DNA of 7,769 bases from assembly GCA_036274055.1 (NCBI GenBank), contig DASUGM010000281.1, positions 1 to 7,769 of the forward strand. Direction: 5' to 3'. A program made the translations under genes and the position numbers. Below, piece after piece: positions 1 through 5,808 of the stretch. Below the pieces are notes generated by a model. It had not been told where the DNA came from. It ran no database searches and worked only from the letters and a program-made list of their open reading frames with translations. Source of the stretch: DASUGM01 sp036274055. Its GTDB lineage: Bacteria; Acidobacteriota; Vicinamibacteria; Vicinamibacterales; SCN-69-37. Each line of letters opens with the position of its first letter. Position 1 is the first letter of the stretch.

Positions 1-458
1 TACGGTTTACGTAAAAAGCCACCCGACGGCTTTTTCGGCGGCGCCGCCAACGCGTCGAGCAGGTGCGCGCGGCGGCCCGGCGGCGTGTGGGCAAGCGTGC
101 GATCCCAGTCGGCGACCAGCGCCATGAGGTCGTCGCGAAGAACATGCAGTTCCTCGAGCCGCTGGTTCAGCTCGCCGAGCCGCTCCCCCACCAGCGCGCG
201 CACCGCGTGGCACGGCGCGCCACCGGCGTCTCGTGCCGTCAACACGCGCTTCAAATCCTTCAACGAAAACCCGATCCCGAGGGCGCGCTGGATGACATGC
301 ACGCGCGCAACCGTCGCCGCCGAGTACCTCCGGTACCCGGCGGCGGTGCGACCGATGCCCGGCAGCAGCCCGAGCCGCTCGTAGTGTCGAAGGGTGTCGG
401 TGCTGACGCCGGTCGCGCGCGCGGCATCCCGAGGGCCCATCGACATGCCGCTGATCAT
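1..458 (-). CDS. MerR-family transcriptional regulator (3' end cut by window edge)
   Basis: This reading frame starts at ATG 458-456 and stays open to base 1, giving 152 visible residues. The N-terminal winged helix-turn-helix is clear: residues about 12-46 contain ATGVSTDTLRHYERLGLL and GYRRYS, the signature of MerR DNA-binding domains. A long dimerisation helix follows at about 84-122 (RALVGERLGELNQRLEELHV). A single cysteine, C83, sits just before that helix, where metal-sensing MerR, ZntR and CueR proteins carry their first ligand cysteine. The usual second cysteine pair of the C-terminal metal loop is absent from what is visible; the tail reads TPPGRRAHLLDALAAPP. The effector is therefore unknown. 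The gene begins 7 bases after the stop of the exported-protein gene and is almost certainly cotranscribed from the MerR-type promoter at 967-997, implying autoregulation. ATG 446 or 440 are alternative starts, because no strong ribosome site precedes 458; AGGAAG at 478-473 is about 14 bases away. Confidence 0.88.
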   Translation of the reverse strand, partial: MISGMSMGPRDAARATGVSTDTLRHYERLGLLPGIGRTAAGYRRYSAATVARVHVIQRALGIGFSLKDLKRVLTARDAGGAPCHAVRALVGERLGELNQRLEELHVLRDDLMALVADWDRTLAHTPPGRRAHLLDALAAPPKKPSGGFLRKP

Positions 459-465
459 CGTGTGG

Positions 466-945
466 TCATCGCTTCCTAGGGGTCGTCGGGTCGCCGGTCT
501 TGTGCTCGGCAATCTGATAGGCGAGGAACTGGTGCAGTGCCGCGAGCGCCTCGGCGTCTTTCGTCACGATATCGACGCGGCCGCCCTTCGGCGTCTCCTT
601 GTAGGTGTAAGTCAGCGCCGCTTTCTTCGCCGCCAAAGCCTTCGTTCCGGGCACGGCCTTCGAGTCGTGGATCAGCATCGGGACGTCGAAATCGCCGCTG
701 CCGAACATCGTCGCGATGTGCGGCAGATGCGATCGAATCGCATCGCGGTTCTTGAGGTCGGCGGCGTCGTTGACGCTGATGTCAATCGCGCCGCCGTCGT
801 CGTAGAGCAGAAAGTGATGGGTGGTCTTGTCCTGATCGAAGCCCATCGCCATCGCGCCGCGGTCTTTCATCTGGGCGTGCGGGTCCTGAGCGGCGAGCGA
901 AGCGATCGAGATCAACGCAATGACTCCAACCGAGAGCAAACGCAT
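466..945 (-). CDS. Small exported His/Met-rich protein of unknown function
   Basis: This gene encodes 159 residues. I place the start at ATG 945 because AGGAG (958-954) precedes it by 8 bases; an in-frame GTG at 954 overlaps that ribosome site and is unlikely. Residues 1-20 (MRLLSVGVIALISIASLAAQ) are a Sec signal peptide without a lipobox cysteine, so the product should be periplasmic or secreted. The mature part has no cysteine but many histidines and methionines: H23, M26, M32, M34, H43-H44, an HLPH pair at 73-76, M80, M90, H93, H138 and H148. The segments MGFDQDKTTHHF, IRSHLPHIATMFGSGDF and HQFLAYQIAEHKTGD look like conserved blocks of a family I cannot name. Metal binding is inference from composition and from the MerR context. 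It is the first gene of the operon and lies directly under the MerR-type promoter, so it is probably the regulator's main target. Confidence 0.85.
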   Translation of the reverse strand: MRLLSVGVIALISIASLAAQDPHAQMKDRGAMAMGFDQDKTTHHFLLYDDGGAIDISVNDAADLKNRDAIRSHLPHIATMFGSGDFDVPMLIHDSKAVPGTKALAAKKAALTYTYKETPKGGRVDIVTKDAEALAALHQFLAYQIAEHKTGDPTTPRKR

Positions 946-953
946 GGGACACA

Positions 954-958
954 CTCCT
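954..958 (-). promoter_or_regulatory. Ribosome binding site AGGAG
   Basis: AGGAG on the minus strand lies 8 bases upstream of ATG 945. It decides the start of the exported-protein gene, because the upstream GTG codon (954-952) lies within it. Confidence 0.8.
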
Positions 959-966
959 TACGTTCT

Positions 967-997
967 ACCCTACCGGCTGGAATCGTTCCAGGGTCAA
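967..997 (-). promoter_or_regulatory. MerR-type sigma-70 promoter with overlong 19-base spacer
   Basis: On the minus strand, -35 TTGACC (997-992) and -10 TAGGGT (972-967) are separated by 19 bases instead of the usual 17. That over-long spacer is characteristic of promoters activated by MerR-family proteins, which twist the DNA to realign the two elements. For comparison, the well-known mer promoter has TTGACT, a 19-base spacer and TAAGGT. The spacer here holds a perfect dyad. Transcription would start near base 960, leaving a leader of about 15 bases that still contains the AGGAG site. The downstream operon encodes a MerR-family protein, which supports the assignment. The elements and spacing are seen; activation is inferred. 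Confidence 0.75.
977..991 (-). promoter_or_regulatory. Putative MerR operator: CTGGAA-CGA-TTCCAG dyad
   Basis: CTGGAACGATTCCAG is a perfect 6+6 inverted repeat with a 3-base centre. It begins at the first base after the -35 hexamer and ends 4 bases before the -10. This is the placement of operators in MerR-activated promoters, where the dimer binds between the two promoter elements on the face opposite RNA polymerase. The likely ligand-responsive regulator is the MerR protein encoded second in the same operon. Confidence 0.72.
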
Positions 998-1001
998 GGA
1001 C

Positions 1002-1063
1002 GGGGTCAAACAAGGGTCAGACCCCTTGGGGGTTCCCAAGGGGTCTGACCCTTGTTTGACCCC
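1002..1063. repeat. Large perfect inverted repeat (29-base arms, 4-base loop), REP-like
   Basis: The left arm (1002-1030) and right arm (1035-1063) are perfect reverse complements over 29 bases, separated by GGTT. Each arm contains its own small palindrome, GGGTC-A-GACCC at 1014-1024 and GGGTC-T-GACCC at 1041-1051. The sequence can therefore fold either as one long stem or as two small hairpins. It abuts the stop codon of the alpha-galactosidase-like gene (1064-1066) and ends 5 bases before the -35 of the next operon. No T-tract follows on either strand, so it is not a standard intrinsic terminator, although such a stem could still block read-through or stabilise the upstream mRNA 3' end. Nested palindromes in a gene gap resemble REP/BIME elements spread by RAYT transposases; that origin is inference. 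Confidence 0.85.
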
Positions 1064-3133
1064 CTACCGCTTCGCCGTCCCGATCTTCACGAACAGCACA
1101 CCATGCCGCGGCACCGTCGCCGAGATCTGCTTGTCCATCCGGCCAAGATCCTTCTGCAGCCACAGGTCCCGCACCGGCTGCGCACCGGTCAGACCCAGAT
1201 CGGCCCACGTCGCCGTCACCGTCGCCGCCTCCGGACCGCGGTTGAACAAGCCCGCGGCGATCGTCCCGTCTTCGAGCGGGCGGGCCCAGACTTCGACCCA
1301 GCCGTCGCTCATCTTCCGGCCCGCCGGCTTGCCAAGGACGTCCTGATTCACGGCGAGCATCTCGCGGTTGCCGAGGATGTTCGTGGTCCACTCGTCGATC
1401 TTCGACAAGTCGGCGCCGATCAGGAGCGGCGCCGCCTGCAGCGCCCACAGCGCCATGTGCGTCAGCTGTTCGTTCGGTGTGAGATCGGTCGGCCGCGGTC
1501 CCTGACTCCAGCCGACCATGCCGACGACGAGCATGTCGGTGTCGTTCCAGCCGCCGGGCCCGGCGTACTGCTCGCGGCCGGTCTGCTGGAAGCCGATGCT
1601 GGTCATGCTCGGCCAGTTGTCGCGGATGTCGCCGGTCATGCGCCAGAGATGTCCACCGACTTCCTTGCCCCACTCCCAGACGTTACCGGCGCCGTACTGA
1701 CAGATGCTGAAGATGATGTCGCGCGGCTGCTTCTTGAGGATGTCGCCCATCAGCTTGTACGGCTTCTTGCGATCCTCGAGCGTCGGCTGCGGCGCGATCT
1801 GGCTGTAGCCGCACCAGTCGTACTTCAAGTAGTCGAAGCCCCAGCGCGCATACGCGGCCGCGTCCTGCGCTTCGTGCTGCCACGACGCGCCGAGCCCTTG
1901 ACACGTCGTCGGACCGGGTGACGAGTACAGCCCTGCCTTCAGACCGAGCGAGTGGATGTGATCGACGAGGCCTTTCATGTCGGCGAAGTTCGCGTTGGTC
2001 GTCGGCTCGCCGTTGGCATCCCGCGCACCGGCGACGTTGCGGCCACGCCCGGTCCCGGGATTCGGCTCCATGCCGCCCTCCCAGACATCGTCGATGTTGA
2101 TGTACGTGTAGCCCTGCCGATGCAGGCCGCTCGCGACCATGCCGTCGGCGGAGAGCTTCACTCGCTCTGCGGTGACCGTGTTGCCCCACGCGTTCCATGA
2201 ATTCCACCCGAGTGGTGGCGTCAGTGCGAGCGCGTTCTCGCCGCCGACGATCGTCAGCGTGCCTGTGGTCTTGCCCTTGGGATTCGACACCGTGATCTCG
2301 ACCGGCGTGCGCCCCGCGCTCGCGAGCGATCCGGTGATCCATCCTGTCCTCGTGTCGAGTTTCAGGCCGGCGGGAAGATTCTTCGCCGCGAACGACAGCG
2401 GTTCGTCACCCGACGCGGGAATCACGAACATGAACGGCTTGCCAGGCGTCGCACCGGTAATCCGCGGGTAGTTCAACAACGGCGCGCTCGATTTGCTCGA
2501 CGCGATCGGCGGCATCGCCTCGACAGCCGGCGTGAGAATCGACGGTCGATCGCCCGCGCCCTGCGCCATCGTGATCAGCGCGCCGCCCCAGTTGGCTGTG
2601 TCGCCGCCAGTGCCGTCGTTGGCGTCAATCACCGCCAGCGTCAGCTTCTGCGCGCCCTTGAGATCCGCGGTGAGCAGCTTCGGCGCGTCGCCGCCGCGCA
2701 GCACGCCAGAGTCGGTAATCTTTTTCCCATCGACCCAGACGCCGAAGATCACGCTGCCGCGACCTGCGGCGACCGACGAGTCGATGCCGACCATCGACCC
2801 GAAGCGCACGGCTTGTCCCTTGAGATCGATCGACAGGTCGCGGTCCGATTGCATCGGCACCGCGTGTGGATATGTCACGCCGCCGAGCGCGTAGACCGGC
2901 GCCGGCGGTGGCGTCGCAGACGCGCCGGCCCGACCCTGGCCGCCCCCGCGCGGTGCCCGAATGACCGTCGCCCGGATCGCGTTCAAGTCCAGAGTGTCGA
3001 CGAAAATGCCGTTGGGTGGCGGCTCGGCCTGCACATACGCGTTCGATTCGGTCACCTGCGCGGCGCGAACGCCGACCGCAGCCGCGCCACACGCCAGCGC
3101 AACGACGACGATGGTCCGGGTGGTTGAAGTCAT
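1064..3133 (-). CDS. Secreted GH27 alpha-galactosidase-like glycoside hydrolase with NPCBM and Ig-like domains
   Basis: The product has 689 residues. It has a signal peptide (about 1-25, ending GVRAAQ), an NPCBM-type carbohydrate-binding domain (about 80-190, with YALGGVTYPHAVPM and FGVWVDGKKI), a putative Ig-like He_PIG domain (about 222-297, with LPAGLKLDTRTGWITG), the GH27 (beta/alpha)8 catalytic domain (about 303-600) and a C-terminal beta domain (about 605-687). GH27 hallmarks are PLGWNSWNAWG (307-317), the substrate-binding pair D348-D349 in NIDDVW, K437, the nucleophile D439 in YLKYDWC, the acid/base D502 in RMTGDIRDNW, and GGWNDTDML. C411 and C441 match the conserved active-site disulfide. 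The enzyme should release terminal alpha-galactose from plant or microbial glycans outside the cytoplasm. Related GH27 enzymes act on alpha-N-acetylgalactosamine or beta-L-arabinopyranose, so the exact substrate is open. The gene starts 9 bases after the reductase stop, and no good ribosome site lies close to ATG 3133. Confidence 0.93.
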   Translation of the reverse strand: MTSTTRTIVVVALACGAAAVGVRAAQVTESNAYVQAEPPPNGIFVDTLDLNAIRATVIRAPRGGGQGRAGASATPPPAPVYALGGVTYPHAVPMQSDRDLSIDLKGQAVRFGSMVGIDSSVAAGRGSVIFGVWVDGKKITDSGVLRGGDAPKLLTADLKGAQKLTLAVIDANDGTGGDTANWGGALITMAQGAGDRPSILTPAVEAMPPIASSKSSAPLLNYPRITGATPGKPFMFVIPASGDEPLSFAAKNLPAGLKLDTRTGWITGSLASAGRTPVEITVSNPKGKTTGTLTIVGGENALALTPPLGWNSWNAWGNTVTAERVKLSADGMVASGLHRQGYTYINIDDVWEGGMEPNPGTGRGRNVAGARDANGEPTTNANFADMKGLVDHIHSLGLKAGLYSSPGPTTCQGLGASWQHEAQDAAAYARWGFDYLKYDWCGYSQIAPQPTLEDRKKPYKLMGDILKKQPRDIIFSICQYGAGNVWEWGKEVGGHLWRMTGDIRDNWPSMTSIGFQQTGREQYAGPGGWNDTDMLVVGMVGWSQGPRPTDLTPNEQLTHMALWALQAAPLLIGADLSKIDEWTTNILGNREMLAVNQDVLGKPAGRKMSDGWVEVWARPLEDGTIAAGLFNRGPEAATVTATWADLGLTGAQPVRDLWLQKDLGRMDKQISATVPRHGVLFVKIGTAKR

Positions 3134-3142
3134 GCGCGCATG

Positions 3143-4654
3143 CTACTTGAGATTTCCCTCCATGCGCGCTTCGGCCTCGAGATTCGCCTGGTCGCGCCCC
3201 ACCGTCGCGACCGCCAGCACCTTGCCGTCGCGACGATAGGTCACCGTGCAGTCCTGCCCGGCCAGATCGCCGTCGACGTTCGCGTCATCCCACGTCTGCG
3301 CATGCCCGACGTAGTTCACGACGACGTCGTAGTGCTGGCTCCAGAAGAACGGCACGAGATTGAACGGCACCCGCAGGCCGAGCATGTTTTTCGCCGCCGC
3401 CTGACCGTGGCGCTCGGCGACGACAAAGTGCTCGACGCGGATGCGCTCCCCGGAATGGGGATCGGGCCAGCGGGCAATGTCGCCGGCCGCGAACACGCCG
3501 GGCGCGCTCGTCTCGAGGAACTCGTTCACCGAGACGCCGCGGTCCATCGTCAGACCCGCCTGCTCCGCGAGCGCCACGGCCGGCTTGACGCCGACGCCGG
3601 CGACGATGAAGTCGACGTCGGCGACGGCGGTGCCGTCGCTCAACAGCGCCTGGCGCCCGTCGACGCGATCCACTTTCGCGCCGAGGTGGAACGTGACGCC
3701 GTGCTGCTCGTGCACGCTTCGAATCATCCTGCCGAGTTCGGCGCCGAGCACGCGTTCCAGGGGCTGCGCTTCCGGCGCGACGACGTGGACGTCGAGTTTG
3801 CGCTCGCGCAGCGACGCGGCGACTTCGAGGCCGATGAAACTCGCGCCGATGATCAGCACGCGCTTCGCCGACGCGGCGCGCGCGATGATCGTCTTGCTGT
3901 CGGTGAGCGTGCGCAGCAGGAGCACGTCGCCGGCGGCGGCGCCGGGAATCGTCAAATGCACCGGTTCGGCGCCGGTCGCGAGCAGGAGGGCGCCATATGG
4001 ATACCCGCGTCCGTTCTCGAGGTGCACGCGGCGCTGGTCGACATCAATCGACTCCACCCGCGCGTCGAGCACGAGATCGATCTTCTGGTCGGCGAAGTAG
4101 TCGTCGCCCTTGAGCGGAATCCAGGATTCCTGCGCCGTGCCCGCCAGGTAGTCCTTCGACAGATTCGGCCGATCGCTGGGCGGCGCGACGTCGGCGCTGA
4201 GCATCGTGATCGGACCGCCGTAGCCGAGGCGTCGCAACATGTCCGCGGCGGCCAGCCCGGCCGCGCCGCCGCCGACGATCACGATCGACGCCGGTGAGAC
4301 CCGCGGCTTCGCTTTCGGCAGCGCGGCGCGCTTGTCACGCACGAACACGCGATCGCCCTTGCGCTCCACGTCCCAGCAATCGACCGCGTCGAGCGCCGGT
4401 GCGCGCAGCGCCTCACCAGTCTTCAGACTGAAACACGCGTGGTGCCATGGGCAGCGGATCGTGTCGCCGACGACCAGGCCTTCGGCGAGCGGGCCGTGAT
4501 AATGCGTGCACTTCGCGCCGATGGCAAACACGTCGTCGCCCCGCCGCACCAGCAACACGTCGTCGTCGCCAATCTTGCCGGCGACGATACCGTTGTCGGG
4601 GATGTCCGCGAACGCATAGCCCTTGGAAAAATCCGGCAGGGGTGAATCGGCCAC
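3143..4654 (-). CDS. Rieske [2Fe-2S]-FAD/NAD(P) oxidoreductase, AIF-like ferredoxin reductase
   Basis: The product has 503 residues and no signal peptide, so it is cytoplasmic. An N-terminal Rieske domain (about 10-108) has the ligand motifs C49-T-H51 and C68-P-W-H71. A two-dinucleotide-binding flavin reductase follows: IVIVGGGAAG (124-133) binds FAD, VLIIGASFIGLE (266-277) is the NAD(P)H Rossmann motif, and VFAAGDIA (387-394) is the second FAD contact. A small C-terminal reductase domain (about 428-500) closes it. This fusion is the layout of the AIFM3-like family, in which NAD(P)H electrons pass through FAD to the Rieske cluster or to a separate acceptor. The physiological partner is unknown. 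The start is GTG 4654, supported by GGAGG at 4663-4659; there is no competing ATG nearby. The gene precedes the GH27 gene by 9 bases, which suggests one transcript although the functions look unrelated. Confidence 0.93.
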   Translation of the reverse strand: MADSPLPDFSKGYAFADIPDNGIVAGKIGDDDVLLVRRGDDVFAIGAKCTHYHGPLAEGLVVGDTIRCPWHHACFSLKTGEALRAPALDAVDCWDVERKGDRVFVRDKRAALPKAKPRVSPASIVIVGGGAAGLAAADMLRRLGYGGPITMLSADVAPPSDRPNLSKDYLAGTAQESWIPLKGDDYFADQKIDLVLDARVESIDVDQRRVHLENGRGYPYGALLLATGAEPVHLTIPGAAAGDVLLLRTLTDSKTIIARAASAKRVLIIGASFIGLEVAASLRERKLDVHVVAPEAQPLERVLGAELGRMIRSVHEQHGVTFHLGAKVDRVDGRQALLSDGTAVADVDFIVAGVGVKPAVALAEQAGLTMDRGVSVNEFLETSAPGVFAAGDIARWPDPHSGERIRVEHFVVAERHGQAAAKNMLGLRVPFNLVPFFWSQHYDVVVNYVGHAQTWDDANVDGDLAGQDCTVTYRRDGKVLAVATVGRDQANLEAEARMEGNLK

Positions 4655-4754
4655 TGTGCCTCCAGCTCTGAGCTTACTGATGTGGATGCAGGAAGTCCCG
4701 GCAAGGTTCCCACGCCACTTAGCGATTGCAAGTTCAGATCCGCGGCTGATTCCA

Positions 4755-4773
4755 GTCTGCAGTAAGCGCAGAC
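4755..4773. repeat. Small hairpin after the DUF4440-like gene
   Basis: GTCTGC (4755-4760) and GCAGAC (4768-4773) form a perfect 6-base stem with a 7-base loop, 3 bases past the stop codon of the gene ending at 4777. No T-run follows on the minus strand, so it is at best a weak terminator. The rest of the gap (4655-4776) shows only the GGAGG site of the reductase gene; I see no convincing promoter there. Confidence 0.4.
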
Positions 4774-4776
4774 CCG

Positions 4777-5244
4777 CTACTTCGGTGAAAGCGCGAGCGA
4801 CGCCTGGCCGAAGGCATACTTCCAGCCGTCCTTGGTCCGTACGTAGGTATCGCTGAACCAGAGCGTGCGATCGAATGACGTCCCGGCCTTCGACCCCTTG
4901 ACCCAGAGTTTCGCGGTAACGATCGCGGCGTCGCCGTACATGCGCACGACCTGAGAACCTGACTCCTCGTCCTGCTTATCCCAGGCGAACGTCTTATTGC
5001 GCGCTTCACTGATGAGATCGTCGCGTGTGGCGGTGCGGCCGTCGCCAAGGACGAGGACGAAGTCCTTGTGCAGGATGCGGTCCATCGTCGCGGCGTCGTT
5101 GGCTTTGACCGCCGCCTGATAGGCGGTGTCGAGCGCCGCGACGGTCGCGCGATCGTCGGCCAGCGCCGCCGGCGCCGCGGTTTTCGATACGATGGTGCCG
5201 ACAGCAACGACTGCGGCGCTGGCGATCAGATGCTTGAACGTCAT
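4777..5244 (-). CDS. Exported DUF4440/SnoaL-like (NTF2-fold) protein
   Basis: The product has 155 residues. The start is ATG 5244, preceded by AAGGAG (5255-5250) at 5 bases. The frame stays open far upstream, but only across the divergent gene, so a longer version is rejected. Residues 1-29 form a signal peptide (LIASAAVVAVGTIV, cleavage near APAALA), so the protein acts outside the cytoplasm. The mature part has the pattern of DUF4440/SnoaL-like NTF2-fold proteins: an N-terminal helix with DTAYQAAVKANDAATMDRIL (39-58), then HKDFVLVLGDGR, a TRDDLISEA helix, strands with DAAIVTAKLWVKG, and the closing YVRTKDGWKYAFGQAS (134-149). Such proteins form a cone-shaped pocket, but family members range from enzymes to binding proteins, so no substrate can be given. 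It is separated from the divergent bacilliredoxin gene by 72 bases, and the two may share a control region. Confidence 0.88.
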   Translation of the reverse strand: MTFKHLIASAAVVAVGTIVSKTAAPAALADDRATVAALDTAYQAAVKANDAATMDRILHKDFVLVLGDGRTATRDDLISEARNKTFAWDKQDEESGSQVVRMYGDAAIVTAKLWVKGSKAGTSFDRTLWFSDTYVRTKDGWKYAFGQASLALSPK

Positions 5245-5293
5245 TTCAGCTCCTTGGCTGGAACGTGCGAGCGTAGCCGGGACGCCTGCCGGC

Positions 5294-5310
5294 AATCTTG
5301 GAGAATCTTG
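5294..5310 (+). repeat. Two direct AATCTTG repeats, one helical turn apart
   Basis: AATCTTG occurs at 5294-5300 and 5304-5310, a 10-base period, inside the 72-base divergent gap and overlapping the ribosome-site region of the bacilliredoxin gene. It could be a regulator site, but two short copies can arise by chance. I see no clear -35/-10 pair in this gap on either strand. Confidence 0.3.
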
Positions 5311-5316
5311 CGGTCC

Positions 5317-5700
5317 ATGACCCACCAGCCGCCGCACGCGATCACGCCGCTCGAGAGCCTCGAGCAACTCGACGCCGCGATCGCGCGCTCGGCAGAGACG
5401 CCGGTGCTGCTCTTCAAGCACAGCACCACCTGCGGACTCAGCGCGATGGCCGCCGCCGAGGTCGCCGATCTTCTCAATGGCGCCGCGATCGACGCCGACA
5501 TCTTCGTCGTCGACGTCCGCGGCCGGCGGCCGGTGTCGAACGCGATCGCGGAGCGGCTGAAGGTCCGTCATGAATCGCCGCAGGTGTTGCTGGTGCAGAA
5601 CGGCGTAGTGCGCTGGCATCGGTCGCACGCCTCGGTCACGGCCGCGGCGATCGCGCGCGCGCTGCAGCATGCACGGCCGGGCGCGGACGAGGCGCTATAG
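5317..5700 (+). CDS. BrxC/YtxJ-type monothiol bacilliredoxin
   Basis: The product has 127 residues and a thioredoxin-like fold, with no signal peptide. The active site is the single cysteine C39 in FKHSTTCGLS (33-42), matching the KHSTTCPIS motif of Firmicutes YtxJ (BrxC). The second half carries RPVSNAIAERLKVRHESPQV (71-90), including the family's HESPQ segment with its cis-proline P88, and then WHRSHASVTAAAI. Family members are linked to bacillithiol, reducing S-bacillithiolated proteins; that role is family knowledge, and this organism's thiol is not shown here. The active site reads GLS rather than PIS. ATG 5317 is chosen by similarity, but GGAG (5300-5303) lies 13 bases away; a TTG at 5308, 4 bases past that site, would add three residues. 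It is divergent from the DUF4440-like gene. Confidence 0.9.
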   Translation: MTHQPPHAITPLESLEQLDAAIARSAETPVLLFKHSTTCGLSAMAAAEVADLLNGAAIDADIFVVDVRGRRPVSNAIAERLKVRHESPQVLLVQNGVVRWHRSHASVTAAAIARALQHARPGADEAL

Positions 5701-5704
5701 CGCC

Positions 5705-5746
5705 ATTTGCTATCTGCTATTTGCTATTTGCTATTTGCTGTCTGCT
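5705..5746 (+). repeat. 7-base tandem repeat array, about six units of ATTTGCT
   Basis: Six consecutive heptamers fill 5705-5746: ATTTGCT, ATCTGCT, three more ATTTGCT, and GTCTGCT. The array is strikingly A+T-rich for this genome. It starts 5 bases after the bacilliredoxin stop and ends 62 bases before the membrane protein start. Copy number of such short repeats can change by slippage. No hairpin is formed. Confidence 0.88.
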
Positions 5747-5808
5747 TCCTCAGGATTTCTCAATCCCCGCTCAGGACTCGGCCGGCACCGGCGCCGTATC
5801 GTCGAGAC

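Noticed and set aside
946..954. GTG start at 954 for the exported protein
   Set aside because: The codon lies inside the AGGAG site serving ATG 945, and the extra residues MCP add nothing to the signal peptide.
394..1059. 221-codon plus-strand open frame
   Set aside because: Antisense to the exported-protein and MerR genes and running through the inverted repeat; no domain or ribosome site.
1002..1063. Intrinsic terminator for the GH27 gene
   Set aside because: The stem is strong, but neither strand has a T-run after it; kept as a repeat rather than called a terminator.
1052..1921. 289-codon plus-strand open frame
   Set aside because: Antisense shadow of the GH27 gene, with low-complexity Arg/Ala/Leu composition and no recognisable motif.
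3140..4297. 385-codon plus-strand open frame
   Set aside because: It lies antisense to the Rieske-flavin reductase, whose motifs are complete. Long opposite-strand frames are expected at this G+C content, and its translation is Arg/Ala/Val-rich without a domain.
5245..5670. N-terminal extension of the DUF4440-like protein upstream of ATG 5244
   Set aside because: The extension is antisense to the bacilliredoxin gene, while ATG 5244 has a good AAGGAG site and begins a clean signal peptide.
5776..5800. GCCGG-CA-CCGGC micro-palindrome in the membrane protein leader
   Set aside because: The loop is too short to fold and such G+C palindromes are common by chance here.
5707..5808. TTG start at 5707 adding 34 residues to the membrane protein
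   Set aside because: The added part is encoded by the heptamer array and a Pro/Arg-rich stretch, with no ribosome site; the family-like start is at 5809.
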